From positions 1,119,501-1,183,500 of the forward strand of contig NZ_CP062698.1 in the NCBI RefSeq assembly GCF_018389385.1: a DNA stretch of 64,000 nt. Reading direction: 5' to 3'. The notes beneath the pieces are model-generated. The model did no database searches. It had not been told where the DNA came from and saw only the letters and a list, made by a program, of their open reading frames with translations. Of the stretch, positions 41,841-50,631 are shown piece after piece. This stretch comes from Anthocerotibacter panamensis C109. GTDB lineage: Bacteria > Cyanobacteriota > Cyanobacteriia > Gloeobacterales > Anthocerotibacteraceae. The translations under genes and the position numbers were made by a program. The stretch's first letter is position 1, and each line of letters begins with the position of its first letter.

Positions 41841-44180
41841 GTGAGGAAGCACGCGTTATGGGTCTTGCTGGTTTGGGCTAGTGCACTGCCGGTGGGTGCT
41901 GAGGTGGCGACGGACTTGGCGGAGGTTTCCACCCAAGCCGTAGATTTGAAGTTGGCCCAGACTCCTGCTCCTGCCATCGCAGTCGATAGCGATGACAGCG
42001 ATAGCGCGGTGGACCTGCTCGATGAATATACCGTGACGGCGAATTTGGGCCGCCGAACTTCGGTGCGCGAATCCACCAGCAGTATTTCTATCATCAATCA
42101 AGACGAAATCCAGCGCAAAGGTTCCCGTCAGGTCGGCGAGGCGCTCAGGGGCGTTCCGGGGGTGGTAAGTAATCTCTTTGGGGCGGGCGAGGATGTCCAT
42201 GGTAGTTACTTTGTGCGGGGATTGCCCACCACGAGCACCGCGCTCTTAATCGACGGACGCTCGATCAACAATATCAACCCGGAGCAGGTGGATCTAGCCG
42301 AACTGCCCGTCTTCGGCGTCGAGCGCGTGGAAGTGCTCAAGGGCGGAGCGACAACGCTCTATGGCTCGACGGCGGCGGGTGGGGTCATCAATATCATCAC
42401 CGAGCGCCCCCCTGATAAATTTACGTTTAACACCAATGTAACTTTCGGCAGCTATGGCTACAGCAACTACAGTGTGCGCGTCGGTAGCCCGCTGGGTCAA
42501 AGTGTCCGCTTCAGTGCGTTTGCCACGACGTTTAACGCCAACAACGATTTCACCTACCAAGTCGAGCGCCCGGAGCGGACGCTCTTTGGCGTGAGGTACC
42601 CCGCACAGACCCTGACCGGCATCCGGCCTACGGGTGAGGTCAACAGCTCGTCTTTTGGGCTCAACTTCGACTGGGATATCGACAACCGGACTTCGCTGAC
42701 TTCTAGCACGTACTTACGCAAGGGCATTCGCGGACTCAATCTGTTTGCCCTGACGGACCCGCGCGGACTGCTCCCGGTCGAAGGGCAACCGGGCTGCGCG
42801 CAGGGTTCGCTGTGTACCCCAGATGAGTTGGGCCTCAATGACAATACCCGCACGCGCACGCGCATCGAATATTTCGGGACAGCCTTGACCCTCGACCGCA
42901 AATTGGGTCAGGGCGACGACTCAAAACTGCAACTGCGGCTGGGCTACGACACGGGTATCAGCACGGAGACCAATGTAAATCCCCAACAGGTGCAGACGGA
43001 AGACGCTACGGTCGATGTCGGTATCTACAACCTGCGCTTACTGCATGACTGGCAAATCTCACCAGGGTTTAACCTCACCTATGGTTTTGATTTCATTCGG
43101 GAGACAGGGCGGGCCTTCACCCTCAATTTGGTGACAGCCCTCCAGCAACCGTCTTTCAATGCCCAAGTCAACCGTCCCTCGCTTTTTGCCCTAGGGACCA
43201 TCAAGCTAGCCGAGAATCTGACCGCGACCTTGGGCCTGCGCGAGACCTTGAGTAACAGCTATACCTTTACTAGTCCTTCGGAATTTATTGGTAGTGGCTC
43301 CAGGACCTACCCTGGTTCTCTCGATCCGAGCGTGGGGATTGTCTGGAATGCCACCCCCAACCTGACCCTGCGCAGTTCCTTTGCCCGAGTTTATAAAGCT
43401 CCTAACTTTACGGACCTCTTTGCCAATGGCGAGATCCAAGGTAACCCCAATCTACTGGCAGAATCGGGTTCGGCTTTTGACGTGGGTTTTGACTGGCAAC
43501 CGACTCCCGCCATCACGGTCCGGGCAGCCTATTTCCTCAACAATCTCCAAAACTTGTTGGCCTTCAACCGCATCACCCCGGCCCAAGATGGAACCTTCGC
43601 CCCCCAAGACCAAGCACTCTTGAACCAGGGTTTTGCCGCCGGGTCTCTGGTGCGCGCCAACTTCCCCGAGACGCGCTTCAGTGGGTTTGAGTTGGGGTTT
43701 GACTGGCGCTTTGCGCCGGGTTGGACCTTTTTTGCCGCCGAGACCTACACGGACGCGCGGGTGGTGCAAGGCTTCAAGGACGAAATCAACGACAGCCAAC
43801 TTCCTCTAGTCCCCTACCACAGTGGGCAAGCTGGGTTTAACTACCGTTCGCCTGGAGATTGGCGGGCCTCGTTATTCGCCAACTTCCAGGGCTTGCGAGC
43901 CTCGGACCCCTATCATCTAGCTCCAGGTATAGGAGTTACCCCCAACGGCGACTTGGCCCGCTTTCCGGGGGGTAACTTCATCGGCAATATCGGCGACCTC
44001 CCCCCCGCCAGCCTACTCCCTGGCTATTTCACCCTAGACCTGACCTTCCGTATCCCCATCAACCCGAACGTCGCCATCACCGGTTTGATCAACAATCTGA
44101 CCAATCTGGCCTACGAACGTAACTTCGGCAACGGGGCTCCCCCGATTAACTTCACAGTGGGCGTAGAGAGCAGTTTTTAG
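41841..44180 (+). CDS. TonB-dependent outer-membrane receptor
   Basis: The 779-residue protein begins with a signal peptide (MRKHALWVLLVWASALPVGA). A short linker with the probable TonB box region (DLLDEYTVTANLG) precedes the plug domain (SVRESTSSISIINQDEIQRKG, LRGVPGVVSNLFGAG, LLIDGRSIN, VERVEVLKGGATTLYGSTAAGGVINIIT). The 22-strand barrel follows with the C-terminal NNLTNLAYERNFGNGAPPINFTVG and terminal phenylalanine. It imports siderophores or another iron/metal chelate across the outer membrane. The GTG start is the only one in frame near the Fur-like box at 41804. The ligand cannot be deduced. Confidence 0.95.
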   Translation: MRKHALWVLLVWASALPVGAEVATDLAEVSTQAVDLKLAQTPAPAIAVDSDDSDSAVDLLDEYTVTANLGRRTSVRESTSSISIINQDEIQRKGSRQVGEALRGVPGVVSNLFGAGEDVHGSYFVRGLPTTSTALLIDGRSINNINPEQVDLAELPVFGVERVEVLKGGATTLYGSTAAGGVINIITERPPDKFTFNTNVTFGSYGYSNYSVRVGSPLGQSVRFSAFATTFNANNDFTYQVERPERTLFGVRYPAQTLTGIRPTGEVNSSSFGLNFDWDIDNRTSLTSSTYLRKGIRGLNLFALTDPRGLLPVEGQPGCAQGSLCTPDELGLNDNTRTRTRIEYFGTALTLDRKLGQGDDSKLQLRLGYDTGISTETNVNPQQVQTEDATVDVGIYNLRLLHDWQISPGFNLTYGFDFIRETGRAFTLNLVTALQQPSFNAQVNRPSLFALGTIKLAENLTATLGLRETLSNSYTFTSPSEFIGSGSRTYPGSLDPSVGIVWNATPNLTLRSSFARVYKAPNFTDLFANGEIQGNPNLLAESGSAFDVGFDWQPTPAITVRAAYFLNNLQNLLAFNRITPAQDGTFAPQDQALLNQGFAAGSLVRANFPETRFSGFELGFDWRFAPGWTFFAAETYTDARVVQGFKDEINDSQLPLVPYHSGQAGFNYRSPGDWRASLFANFQGLRASDPYHLAPGIGVTPNGDLARFPGGNFIGNIGDLPPASLLPGYFTLDLTFRIPINPNVAITGLINNLTNLAYERNFGNGAPPINFTVGVESSF

Positions 44181-44199
44181 AGGGTGCAAGACCCAATGG

Positions 44200-44232
44200 A
44201 CGGCTACGCGACCAACACTACAGCGCAGCCGT
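44200..44232. terminator. Hairpin between convergent genes
   Basis: ACGGCTACGC at 44200-44209 and GCGCAGCCGT at 44223-44232 pair with one mismatch over 10 bp. It fills the space between the TonB receptor and agrE stops and may act in both directions. Confidence 0.55.
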
Positions 44233-44233
44233 T

Positions 44234-46312
44234 CTAGCCCAACTGCTCTAATTGACGCACCAACAGACTCAGGAACAAGCCCACATCCGTGACAATCCCT
44301 GTCGATTCCACCGAACCCCGGTCTGCTAACTTCGTGACCACCGCCGGATTGATATCGACACAGACCAGTTTCACCCCGGCAGGCGTCATATTGCCGACGC
44401 CAATAGAGTGGAGCATTGAGGAGAGCATGAGGATCATCTGGGCACCCTGGATCAGGCGGCTGTACTGTTCCTGGGCCTTGATCAGGTCCATTTGGGTCTC
44501 CGGGAGTGGGCCATCATCGCGGATCGAACCAGCGAGAACAAAAGGTATTTGCTTACGGACACACTCGTAGAAGATGCCACTGGTGAGATAGCCCTGCGCT
44601 ACGGCTTGGGCGATGCCCCCGCAAGCGCGGATCTTATTGATGGTCTTCAGGTGGTGGCGATGCCCGCCCCGGACGGGCTGACCGCGCTGCATATCCACCC
44701 CTAGAGAAGTTCCAAAGAGCGCCTGCTCGATGTCATGGACGGCGATGGCATTCCCGCCTAAGAGTGCTTGGACGTAACCTTCGCGGATGAGTTGGGCAAG
44801 ATGGACTCCGCCCCCGGTATGGATGACCACCGGCCCCCCCACGACGACGACCTTGCCGCCTTGGTCTCTGAGGCGGCGCAGTTCCCAGGCAATCTGCTCG
44901 ACGATAAGTTCCACCCGGCGCTCGCTGGAGATGCTGGAGCCCATAAAGGTGAATTCTTCCGTTTCTCGACCTTCGCGCTTGAGTAAAGTCCGTAGCCCGT
45001 CTACCCCACAGACCACTTTTTGGCCCACATGGAGGTCGCGCAACAGTTGACAGTGGACCTGGGGCGGAATCGCCCGGTCATCGACCACAATAGCTCCGTC
45101 CATGCGCTGACCCTGGACCGGATACCAACGGCCCTGGACCCGGACTTCCGTGTTGTAGATGGTCGTGATATAAAAATCCTCCGGCGCGACCCCTGACTGG
45201 CGCACTACTTCCAGGGTGCAGTCGGTCGCTTCAATCGAAGGTAACCGTGCTCCTACGTCGATTAGGTTGGTCAGGACTTCTTCTAGACGCTCTTGGGAAG
45301 GGGCTGTGATCAACAGTTGGGCGTGCGAGAGGTCCTGCGGGCGGGCTCCGGCATGGAATTCCAGGATCTCAAAACTGCCCCCGCTCTCGACAATCATGTC
45401 CATGACCCGGCTCATCAGGTTGGAGTCGAGCAGGTGCCCCTCCAACTCAATGGTGCGCTGGGCGATGACCGGAGGGGTCTGGACCAGACTTTGACGCGGC
45501 TCATTGAGTTTGAGGGTGAGACATTTGGCTGCGCCCCCTGCTTTCATAAATTCTGTGAGCGCGGATTCAGCGACCTGAAAACCCACCTGCTGCAACTGCT
45601 CGCGCAACTGTGCCGTGGCTTGATTCAGAATCACCAGGTCATCAATATTGACAGCATTACAAGCAAAGTGAACCGCGTCTTTTTCGGAGACGATGATGCG
45701 CTTCTCCTGGGGCACACGCTGGGCAATCAAACGGCGTGATGGTTCATCGAAAGCCAGAGGATAGTAGAGCAGATAGCCGCGACTGAGCGGACAGAAGCAG
45801 GTGTCTAGGTGATAAAACCGCTCGTCTACCAGCCGCAAGGACAGCACCTCTAATTCCAGCCACTTAGCTAGATAGACATGGGAATCCAGGGCCGAACGGT
45901 GCCCGTAGCCCGCCCACAGCCAGCGCTGGTCCCGGTCTAGCAGAGCGTCTCCTGCGCCCTCAAAAGGAATCTGGGCAGGAAGTTTATAGACTATAAAGTT
46001 GTGGTCGCTGAACCAATCTTCAAAATACTGCTCCTCCCCCTGGCGCTCCGGGAAGAGAAAGTGGCTCAGTACAACTTTGTTCTCCAGGATGAGGCCCGCA
46101 TTGGCGGTAAAGGGCATGTCCGGCAAACCGGGCTGGGGCTGGACCAACTCCACCTGGGCTTGGCTTGCGATGAGGGTATAGAGCCGCTGCCACTGCTCAC
46201 GGGCCACTTCCGGGGAAGCCCGATGCATATTGCCTTCCATCCAAGGGTTGATCACATAGGCGATGTCGAAATGCTCTGGCGCACACATCAGATAGCGATT
46301 CAATGTAGTCAC
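44234..46312 (-). CDS. argZ: Bifunctional arginine dihydrolase/ornithine cyclodeaminase (AgrE/ArgZ)
   Basis: The 692-residue fusion is typical of cyanobacteria. The N-terminal guanidino-modifying domain (about 1-285) converts arginine directly to ornithine, CO2 and ammonia: MCAPEHFDIAYVINPWMEGN, PFTANAGLIL, and GGAAKCLTL with the nucleophilic cysteine near residue 260. The C-terminal part (about 350-692) is the LOR/SDH-type ornithine cyclodeaminase domain giving proline: VVVVGGPVVIHTGGG, VQALLGGNAIAVHDIEQ and SSMLHSIGVGNM. Together they form the ornithine-ammonia route used to release nitrogen from cyanophycin-derived arginine. I start at GTG 46312 because GGGGAG lies 4 bp upstream and the N terminus then fits the family. 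Confidence 0.93.
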   Translation of the reverse strand: MTTLNRYLMCAPEHFDIAYVINPWMEGNMHRASPEVAREQWQRLYTLIASQAQVELVQPQPGLPDMPFTANAGLILENKVVLSHFLFPERQGEEQYFEDWFSDHNFIVYKLPAQIPFEGAGDALLDRDQRWLWAGYGHRSALDSHVYLAKWLELEVLSLRLVDERFYHLDTCFCPLSRGYLLYYPLAFDEPSRRLIAQRVPQEKRIIVSEKDAVHFACNAVNIDDLVILNQATAQLREQLQQVGFQVAESALTEFMKAGGAAKCLTLKLNEPRQSLVQTPPVIAQRTIELEGHLLDSNLMSRVMDMIVESGGSFEILEFHAGARPQDLSHAQLLITAPSQERLEEVLTNLIDVGARLPSIEATDCTLEVVRQSGVAPEDFYITTIYNTEVRVQGRWYPVQGQRMDGAIVVDDRAIPPQVHCQLLRDLHVGQKVVCGVDGLRTLLKREGRETEEFTFMGSSISSERRVELIVEQIAWELRRLRDQGGKVVVVGGPVVIHTGGGVHLAQLIREGYVQALLGGNAIAVHDIEQALFGTSLGVDMQRGQPVRGGHRHHLKTINKIRACGGIAQAVAQGYLTSGIFYECVRKQIPFVLAGSIRDDGPLPETQMDLIKAQEQYSRLIQGAQMILMLSSMLHSIGVGNMTPAGVKLVCVDINPAVVTKLADRGSVESTGIVTDVGLFLSLLVRQLEQLG

Positions 46313-46738
46313 TTTTCTCCCCAAGGCTGGCCGTGCCCATTTTACGATGAACCGCAGTCCAGCGACCATCCAGGAGCTAAACAAGCGAGGTTTTTGATGG
46401 AAATTACTCAAGTTTTCCAGTTGAAAATAAAATTTTGTCCAAAATATTACTAGTTGGCTATTTTTGACTAGTTAGTGTCTAATAATTTGGTTTTTATTAG
46501 GCTTTATCTTCAGTGATTTATTCGCTCATCGTATCAGTATTATCGCTTAAAAATTTTATCCAGTAAAGATTTTAAGTTAAATACCCTAAGGTCTAGGGAA
46601 GTTTTACTAGAGGTTTGTCAATCGTTTTCTGCCCCCTCCAGGAAAATTACTAGGGAGAAGTTCTACGCATTTTGACGTAGGGCTTCAAGCTACTTTTGCT
46701 CATCTGTCCATTTTTCTAATACGAGTGAGATAAGAACT
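46313..46738. other. AT-rich intergenic region between divergent genes
   Basis: This 426-bp stretch between argZ and the beta-helix gene is much richer in A and T than its surroundings. I see no gene or NtcA-like GTA-N8-TAC site in it. It must carry promoters for both genes. The only clear structure is the hairpin at 46657-46686. Confidence 0.6.
46657..46686 (+). promoter_or_regulatory. Stable 5' leader hairpin
   Basis: GAAGTTCTACG (46657-46667) pairs with CGTAGGGCTTC (46676-46686) over 11 bp including two G-U pairs, with the loop CATTTTGA. It lies about 52 nt upstream of the GTG start of the beta-helix gene, so it is probably in the mRNA leader. It has no T-run and is not a standard terminator. 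Confidence 0.5.
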
Positions 46739-48610
46739 GTGCTCAACAAAAAATCAATTCGAAAAGCCCAATCGGGTAGCACACCACAGTTTCAGCTCCG
46801 CTTTAACAAAAGCCTGCGCTTTCTGCAAAACGCTTGGCTCTTGATGGCTCTAGCGGGTGTCGGTCTAGTGGCTCCGGTCCAAGCGGCACCGCTTTTTAAC
46901 AGCGATTGCCCACCGGGACAAATAGTCAATCAAGGGGGTTGCCAATCCCTAGCGCTAGCCCTTGCCGCCAATGGCGGCAGGGTCTACTATGTCGCCCAAA
47001 ACGACCCCAACGCTCGAGACAGCAACCCCGGAACCCAAGGCTTACCGTGGAAAACCATCTCACGTGCCAGTAGCGTCCTCAATCCCGGCGATGCGGTAAT
47101 TGTGCGTCGGGGAGTTTACCGTGAGCAGATCACCCCCAGAGTAGGGGGTACCGATGCTGCGCACCGGGTCACCTATGCTGCCTATACCGGCGAGCAGGTC
47201 GTGGTCGAGGGAGCGGATGTCGTCACCGATTGGACGAAGTCGGGCAATACCTGGCGGACCCCTTGGACGTTGAGTCTACCGGTAGACGCAGGTCTGATCC
47301 GGCAAGCCTACGCGACTGTCCAACGGCGAGAGATGGTGATTGTTGACGGTAAAGTACTGCGCCCTGTCAGTTCCCAAGGTGCGGTTGTTCCCGGAACTTT
47401 TTATGTCCAAGGCTCGATGAGCGCTCCTACCGCCATCTACATGCGTACTTTTAATGACTCGGCTCCGTCCGGGCATATCGTCGAACTCGCCAAGCGCACG
47501 CCCCTGTTCAATCCCAAATCCGGCACGGGCTGGTACCGCGTCATCAACTTCACCTTTCGCCATGCCCCCAATGCCATTCAAAGGGGCGCGGTTGTGTCAG
47601 GAGCAACCGGCGGTCTTTTTGAGGAGAACGTCGTCGAGTGGAACAACGCGGTCGGTATCCACACCGATGGGGGCAACCATGTTTTTCGGGGCAATAGCGC
47701 CGACGACAACGGTCAGATGGGTTGGGGCGGTGTCTGCGACAACTGTCTACTCGACTACAACGAGGCAATGCGCAACAACTGGAAGGGCTATCAGGTCGGC
47801 TGGGAATCAGGCGGGGGTAAGTTCAGCCGCTCCCAGAACCTGACGATCCGCAACCACCTCGCAGGCGATAACCAAGGTCCAGGGATCTGGCTGGATGTCT
47901 ACGATGACCACGATGTGATCGAGCAGTCGGAGGTCTACCGCAACTACATGGCGGGGATCATGCTCGAATACTACACCCATGACATCCTCGTGCGTAACAA
48001 CGTAGTGTGGGGCAATCGCTTCTACGAGTACACCGGCGCGGGGATTCTCACGCAGGCAGCTTACGGCAATACGATTGTCAACAACACCATCGTCGGCAAC
48101 CAAGCCAAAGGGGTTTGGTTCCGGCGCGACCCGCGCCTTGCTACCGTAGGCTCCAACAAAGTTGTGAACAACATCTTTGCCGCCAACGGCACCTTGGCGA
48201 ACGGGGGCGGACAGGGCGGCTATGAAGTCAGCGTGGAGGCAACCGATATCGCGAACTTCCGTAGCAACCTCTTCAACGGCAATATCTACTACCACGCGGG
48301 TGCCGGGTCGGGTACCAAGTACTTCAGCGCCAACATCGCAAGCCCCCCGGCAGGCGTGCAGCGCAACACGGTCACGGATGACTTTGCCACCTGGAGACAA
48401 CTGATCAACGGGGACGGTAGCTCTTTTGTGACCAATCCGCTGCTCCAAAACCTCAGCAGCTACACCGGTTGGCATTTGCTAGCCAATTCTCCTGCGCGCT
48501 GCAAGGGCGTTTCACCCCCGGTTGCCGTGAAGGTGGATATCGAGGGACAGCCACGTCCGGCGACCAAAGCGGACATCGGGGCGGATCAGGCTCTCGGAGT
48601 CTGCCGCTAA
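46739..48610 (+). CDS. Secreted right-handed parallel beta-helix protein
   Basis: The 623-residue protein starts with a long basic segment and hydrophobic core (LQNAWLLMALAGVGLVAPVQA), a signal peptide of the extended type. The mature part has the DUF1565-like opening YYVAQNDPNARDSNPGTQ and WKTISRASSVLNPGDAVIVRRGVYRE, and then many short beta-helix turns such as GIHTDGGNHVFRGNSADDN, NLTIRNHLAGDNQGPGIWLDVYDDHD and GNTIVNNTIVGNQAKGVWF. Such proteins are usually polysaccharide lyases, hydrolases or surface proteins. Which one is not clear. The GTG start has a weak GAGATAAG upstream. A bidirectional terminator follows. Confidence 0.85.
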   Translation: MLNKKSIRKAQSGSTPQFQLRFNKSLRFLQNAWLLMALAGVGLVAPVQAAPLFNSDCPPGQIVNQGGCQSLALALAANGGRVYYVAQNDPNARDSNPGTQGLPWKTISRASSVLNPGDAVIVRRGVYREQITPRVGGTDAAHRVTYAAYTGEQVVVEGADVVTDWTKSGNTWRTPWTLSLPVDAGLIRQAYATVQRREMVIVDGKVLRPVSSQGAVVPGTFYVQGSMSAPTAIYMRTFNDSAPSGHIVELAKRTPLFNPKSGTGWYRVINFTFRHAPNAIQRGAVVSGATGGLFEENVVEWNNAVGIHTDGGNHVFRGNSADDNGQMGWGGVCDNCLLDYNEAMRNNWKGYQVGWESGGGKFSRSQNLTIRNHLAGDNQGPGIWLDVYDDHDVIEQSEVYRNYMAGIMLEYYTHDILVRNNVVWGNRFYEYTGAGILTQAAYGNTIVNNTIVGNQAKGVWFRRDPRLATVGSNKVVNNIFAANGTLANGGGQGGYEVSVEATDIANFRSNLFNGNIYYHAGAGSGTKYFSANIASPPAGVQRNTVTDDFATWRQLINGDGSSFVTNPLLQNLSSYTGWHLLANSPARCKGVSPPVAVKVDIEGQPRPATKADIGADQALGVCR

Positions 48611-48647
48611 CCCTCCCGATTCACCTGGGATCGCTCCCTAAAAGTCG

Positions 48648-48671
48648 GAGGGCGGGGTCAATCCCGCCCTC
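48648..48671. terminator. Bidirectional hairpin
   Basis: GAGGGCGGG (48648-48656) and CCCGCCCTC (48663-48671) form a perfect 9-bp GC-rich stem with a 6-nt loop, between two convergent genes. Confidence 0.65.
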
Positions 48672-48680
48672 TCTCAGCGT

Positions 48681-49766
48681 TTAGCGTATTAACGTTCCGG
48701 TCTCCTCGGCGACTAAGGCTTCGATTAATTGTTGCGGCGTGACCGGAAACGGCAAGAGATGGAGATCCGTGCCGGGGGCGCAGGCAGACTCAGCTACCGC
48801 CCGCAGATCGTGGAGGCTGAGGGGTCCCAAGTCCAAGTCGGCGAGCCGGGTGGGTAGACCCATGGTCCAATAAAACTTGAGCAACTGCTGACGGGCAATC
48901 TCCGCCAGTCGGTTTCCAGCCATCTCTTCTAGGCGTAGTTGGACCAGGATGCCGTAGGCGACTTTCTCCCCATGCAGACTGTGGCGCGTCGTGTGCAGAG
49001 TTGTCAGGGCATTGTGCACCGCATGGGCAGCAACGGTCCGGCAACGGTCGCCGCCTAGACCGCCCACCAGCCCTGCTAGACAGATATTGGCGTCGATCAC
49101 CTGCTCCCAGGCACGCCCACCGGGCTCACGCAAAGCCTGTGCCCCCTTGAGCAAGAGTAAATCCCGGAGTGTCCGCGCTTGCTGTACTGCCGCAATCACC
49201 AAAGGGTCATCCTCTTGGGCACTGCTGACCGAGGCTTCGTACCATTTGGCTAGAGCGTCCCCCACCCCTGCCACCAGCGTCCGGGGCGGAGCCGACAGCA
49301 ATAGATGATAATCCACGACTAAAAGTTCTGGAGCCTTGGTCAGGGGCACCCCGTAAAGCCAGGTCCCCGCCGCCGAGTAGACATTGGAAAGAGGCGCCCA
49401 GGCAGCACAGGTCGCTGCTGAAGTAGGGAGGGTCACCACCGGCAGACCCCGTGTCTGAGCGACCCACTTCGCCATATCCAGTGCTTTCCCGCCACCCACG
49501 CCCAAAATGACCTCAGCACCTTGAGCTTGCTCGACCAACCGTTGCTGAGCAGCTTCGGTACAGTCGCCGCCATAGATGCCCCACTGTGTTTCTAATTCCT
49601 GGAGCGCCGGTTGGAGCAAAGGAGCAAACCGTTCCTGCGTGCGCGCGCCACTGACGACCAGCACGCGCGCTCCCCAGATGTGGAGGGCCTCACCCAGACC
49701 CCGACACACGCCCCAGCCCCGCACTACCCGTTGAGGGGCAAGGGTAGAGACTTTTCCTGTCTGCAT
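48681..49766 (-). CDS. Glycerol dehydrogenase-like iron-containing alcohol dehydrogenase
   Basis: The 361-residue protein belongs to the GldA/glycerol-1-phosphate dehydrogenase superfamily. The NAD-binding part has VILGVGGGKALDMAKWVA and TLPTSAATCAAWAPLSNVYS. Metal ligands are in VVDYHLLLSAPPRTLVAGVGDALAKWYEA, AAHAVHNAL and RHSLHGEKVAYGILVQL (Asp, His, His). It probably oxidises glycerol or a related polyol, or reduces the ketone; the exact substrate is open. The gene is convergent with the beta-helix gene and followed on its 5' side by the M41-like gene, 77 bp away. Confidence 0.88.
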   Translation of the reverse strand: MQTGKVSTLAPQRVVRGWGVCRGLGEALHIWGARVLVVSGARTQERFAPLLQPALQELETQWGIYGGDCTEAAQQRLVEQAQGAEVILGVGGGKALDMAKWVAQTRGLPVVTLPTSAATCAAWAPLSNVYSAAGTWLYGVPLTKAPELLVVDYHLLLSAPPRTLVAGVGDALAKWYEASVSSAQEDDPLVIAAVQQARTLRDLLLLKGAQALREPGGRAWEQVIDANICLAGLVGGLGGDRCRTVAAHAVHNALTTLHTTRHSLHGEKVAYGILVQLRLEEMAGNRLAEIARQQLLKFYWTMGLPTRLADLDLGPLSLHDLRAVAESACAPGTDLHLLPFPVTPQQLIEALVAEETGTLIR

Positions 49767-49843
49767 GGCGGCTTCACCGGCAAATCTTCCATCTCATATC
49801 TTAATAGTTCAGGGGAAGGGGGTAGGGGAATTCCTGAATTCTC

Positions 49844-50545
49844 TTAGACGACCAGCCGTTCGTGGAGTAGGGTGAGGCATTCTTTGAGGGGAGCCTGAGC
49901 GACCATGAGGCGGGCTAGTTGGGCGTGAAGTTCCCGATTCTTTTGCAGCAGGCGGATCGCTTCGCGGACGTATTCGCGCTCTAGTTGCGCTTTGTGGGGA
50001 TTTGCCTGGAGGAGAATCGCGAGTTTTTCGAGGTCGTCTGCCCCGCCTTTAGCCCGTCCAAATACCAGATCTTCCGCCACGCCCCCCGCCATCAGGGTAA
50101 TCCCGTAGGCTCTTGGTCCGATGCCTACGGGGTGGTCAAACGCGACGGCACTGCTTGCTTGATACCCCTTGGCCTGACACGCCCGCACCCCTACTGCATA
50201 ATCCAGAGCCTTGAGCCCCAGCGCATAGCCGACCAACAGATGCCCACCCTCGTGATAGGCCAAGCGCATCTTCTGATCACGGTCTAGAACTTCCTGCGCC
50301 CAGTCTAGAAATATGCGCGTATAGCGCCCCTGCGTGAGGACAAAATCCCCCACCGTCAGGCCCAGCCCACCCACGCACAGATAAAAGGGCACCCACGGCG
50401 AAAGCCCAAGCGGCACCAGGAGCACCAGCAGGGTAAAAAAACCGACCAATAACGCTGCAACAGAGGTCAGGTCCACCGCGGTTCGAGCAATCAGACTCCT
50501 TCCAGGATACCGGCACGGACTCCTATGCTGTGTCCCGTGCAGCAT
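49844..50545 (-). CDS. M41-like zinc protease domain protein without AAA domain
   Basis: About 233 residues. Two hydrophobic helices (VDLTSVAALLVGFFTLLVLLVPLG and PFYLCVGGLGLTVGDFVL) anchor a C-terminal domain resembling the FtsH peptidase: LAYHEGGHLLVGYALGLKA with the HExxH zinc site, YGITLMAGGVAEDLVFG and GGADDLEKLA, where the aspartate corresponds to the third zinc ligand of FtsH. The ATPase domain of FtsH is absent. Similar proteins are annotated as ATP-dependent Zn proteases in cyanobacteria although they should act without their own ATPase. ATG 50545 is preferred; the frame is open 14 codons further. Confidence 0.8.
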   Translation of the reverse strand: MLHGTQHRSPCRYPGRSLIARTAVDLTSVAALLVGFFTLLVLLVPLGLSPWVPFYLCVGGLGLTVGDFVLTQGRYTRIFLDWAQEVLDRDQKMRLAYHEGGHLLVGYALGLKALDYAVGVRACQAKGYQASSAVAFDHPVGIGPRAYGITLMAGGVAEDLVFGRAKGGADDLEKLAILLQANPHKAQLEREYVREAIRLLQKNRELHAQLARLMVAQAPLKECLTLLHERLVV

Positions 50546-50631
50546 GTTCACTATCCAATTAGAGTAGCTAACTGCGCTACAGTTCAACGTTTCAAAATCC
50601 GGTATACTCCCTCGAAAGTATTAGGTGGATT

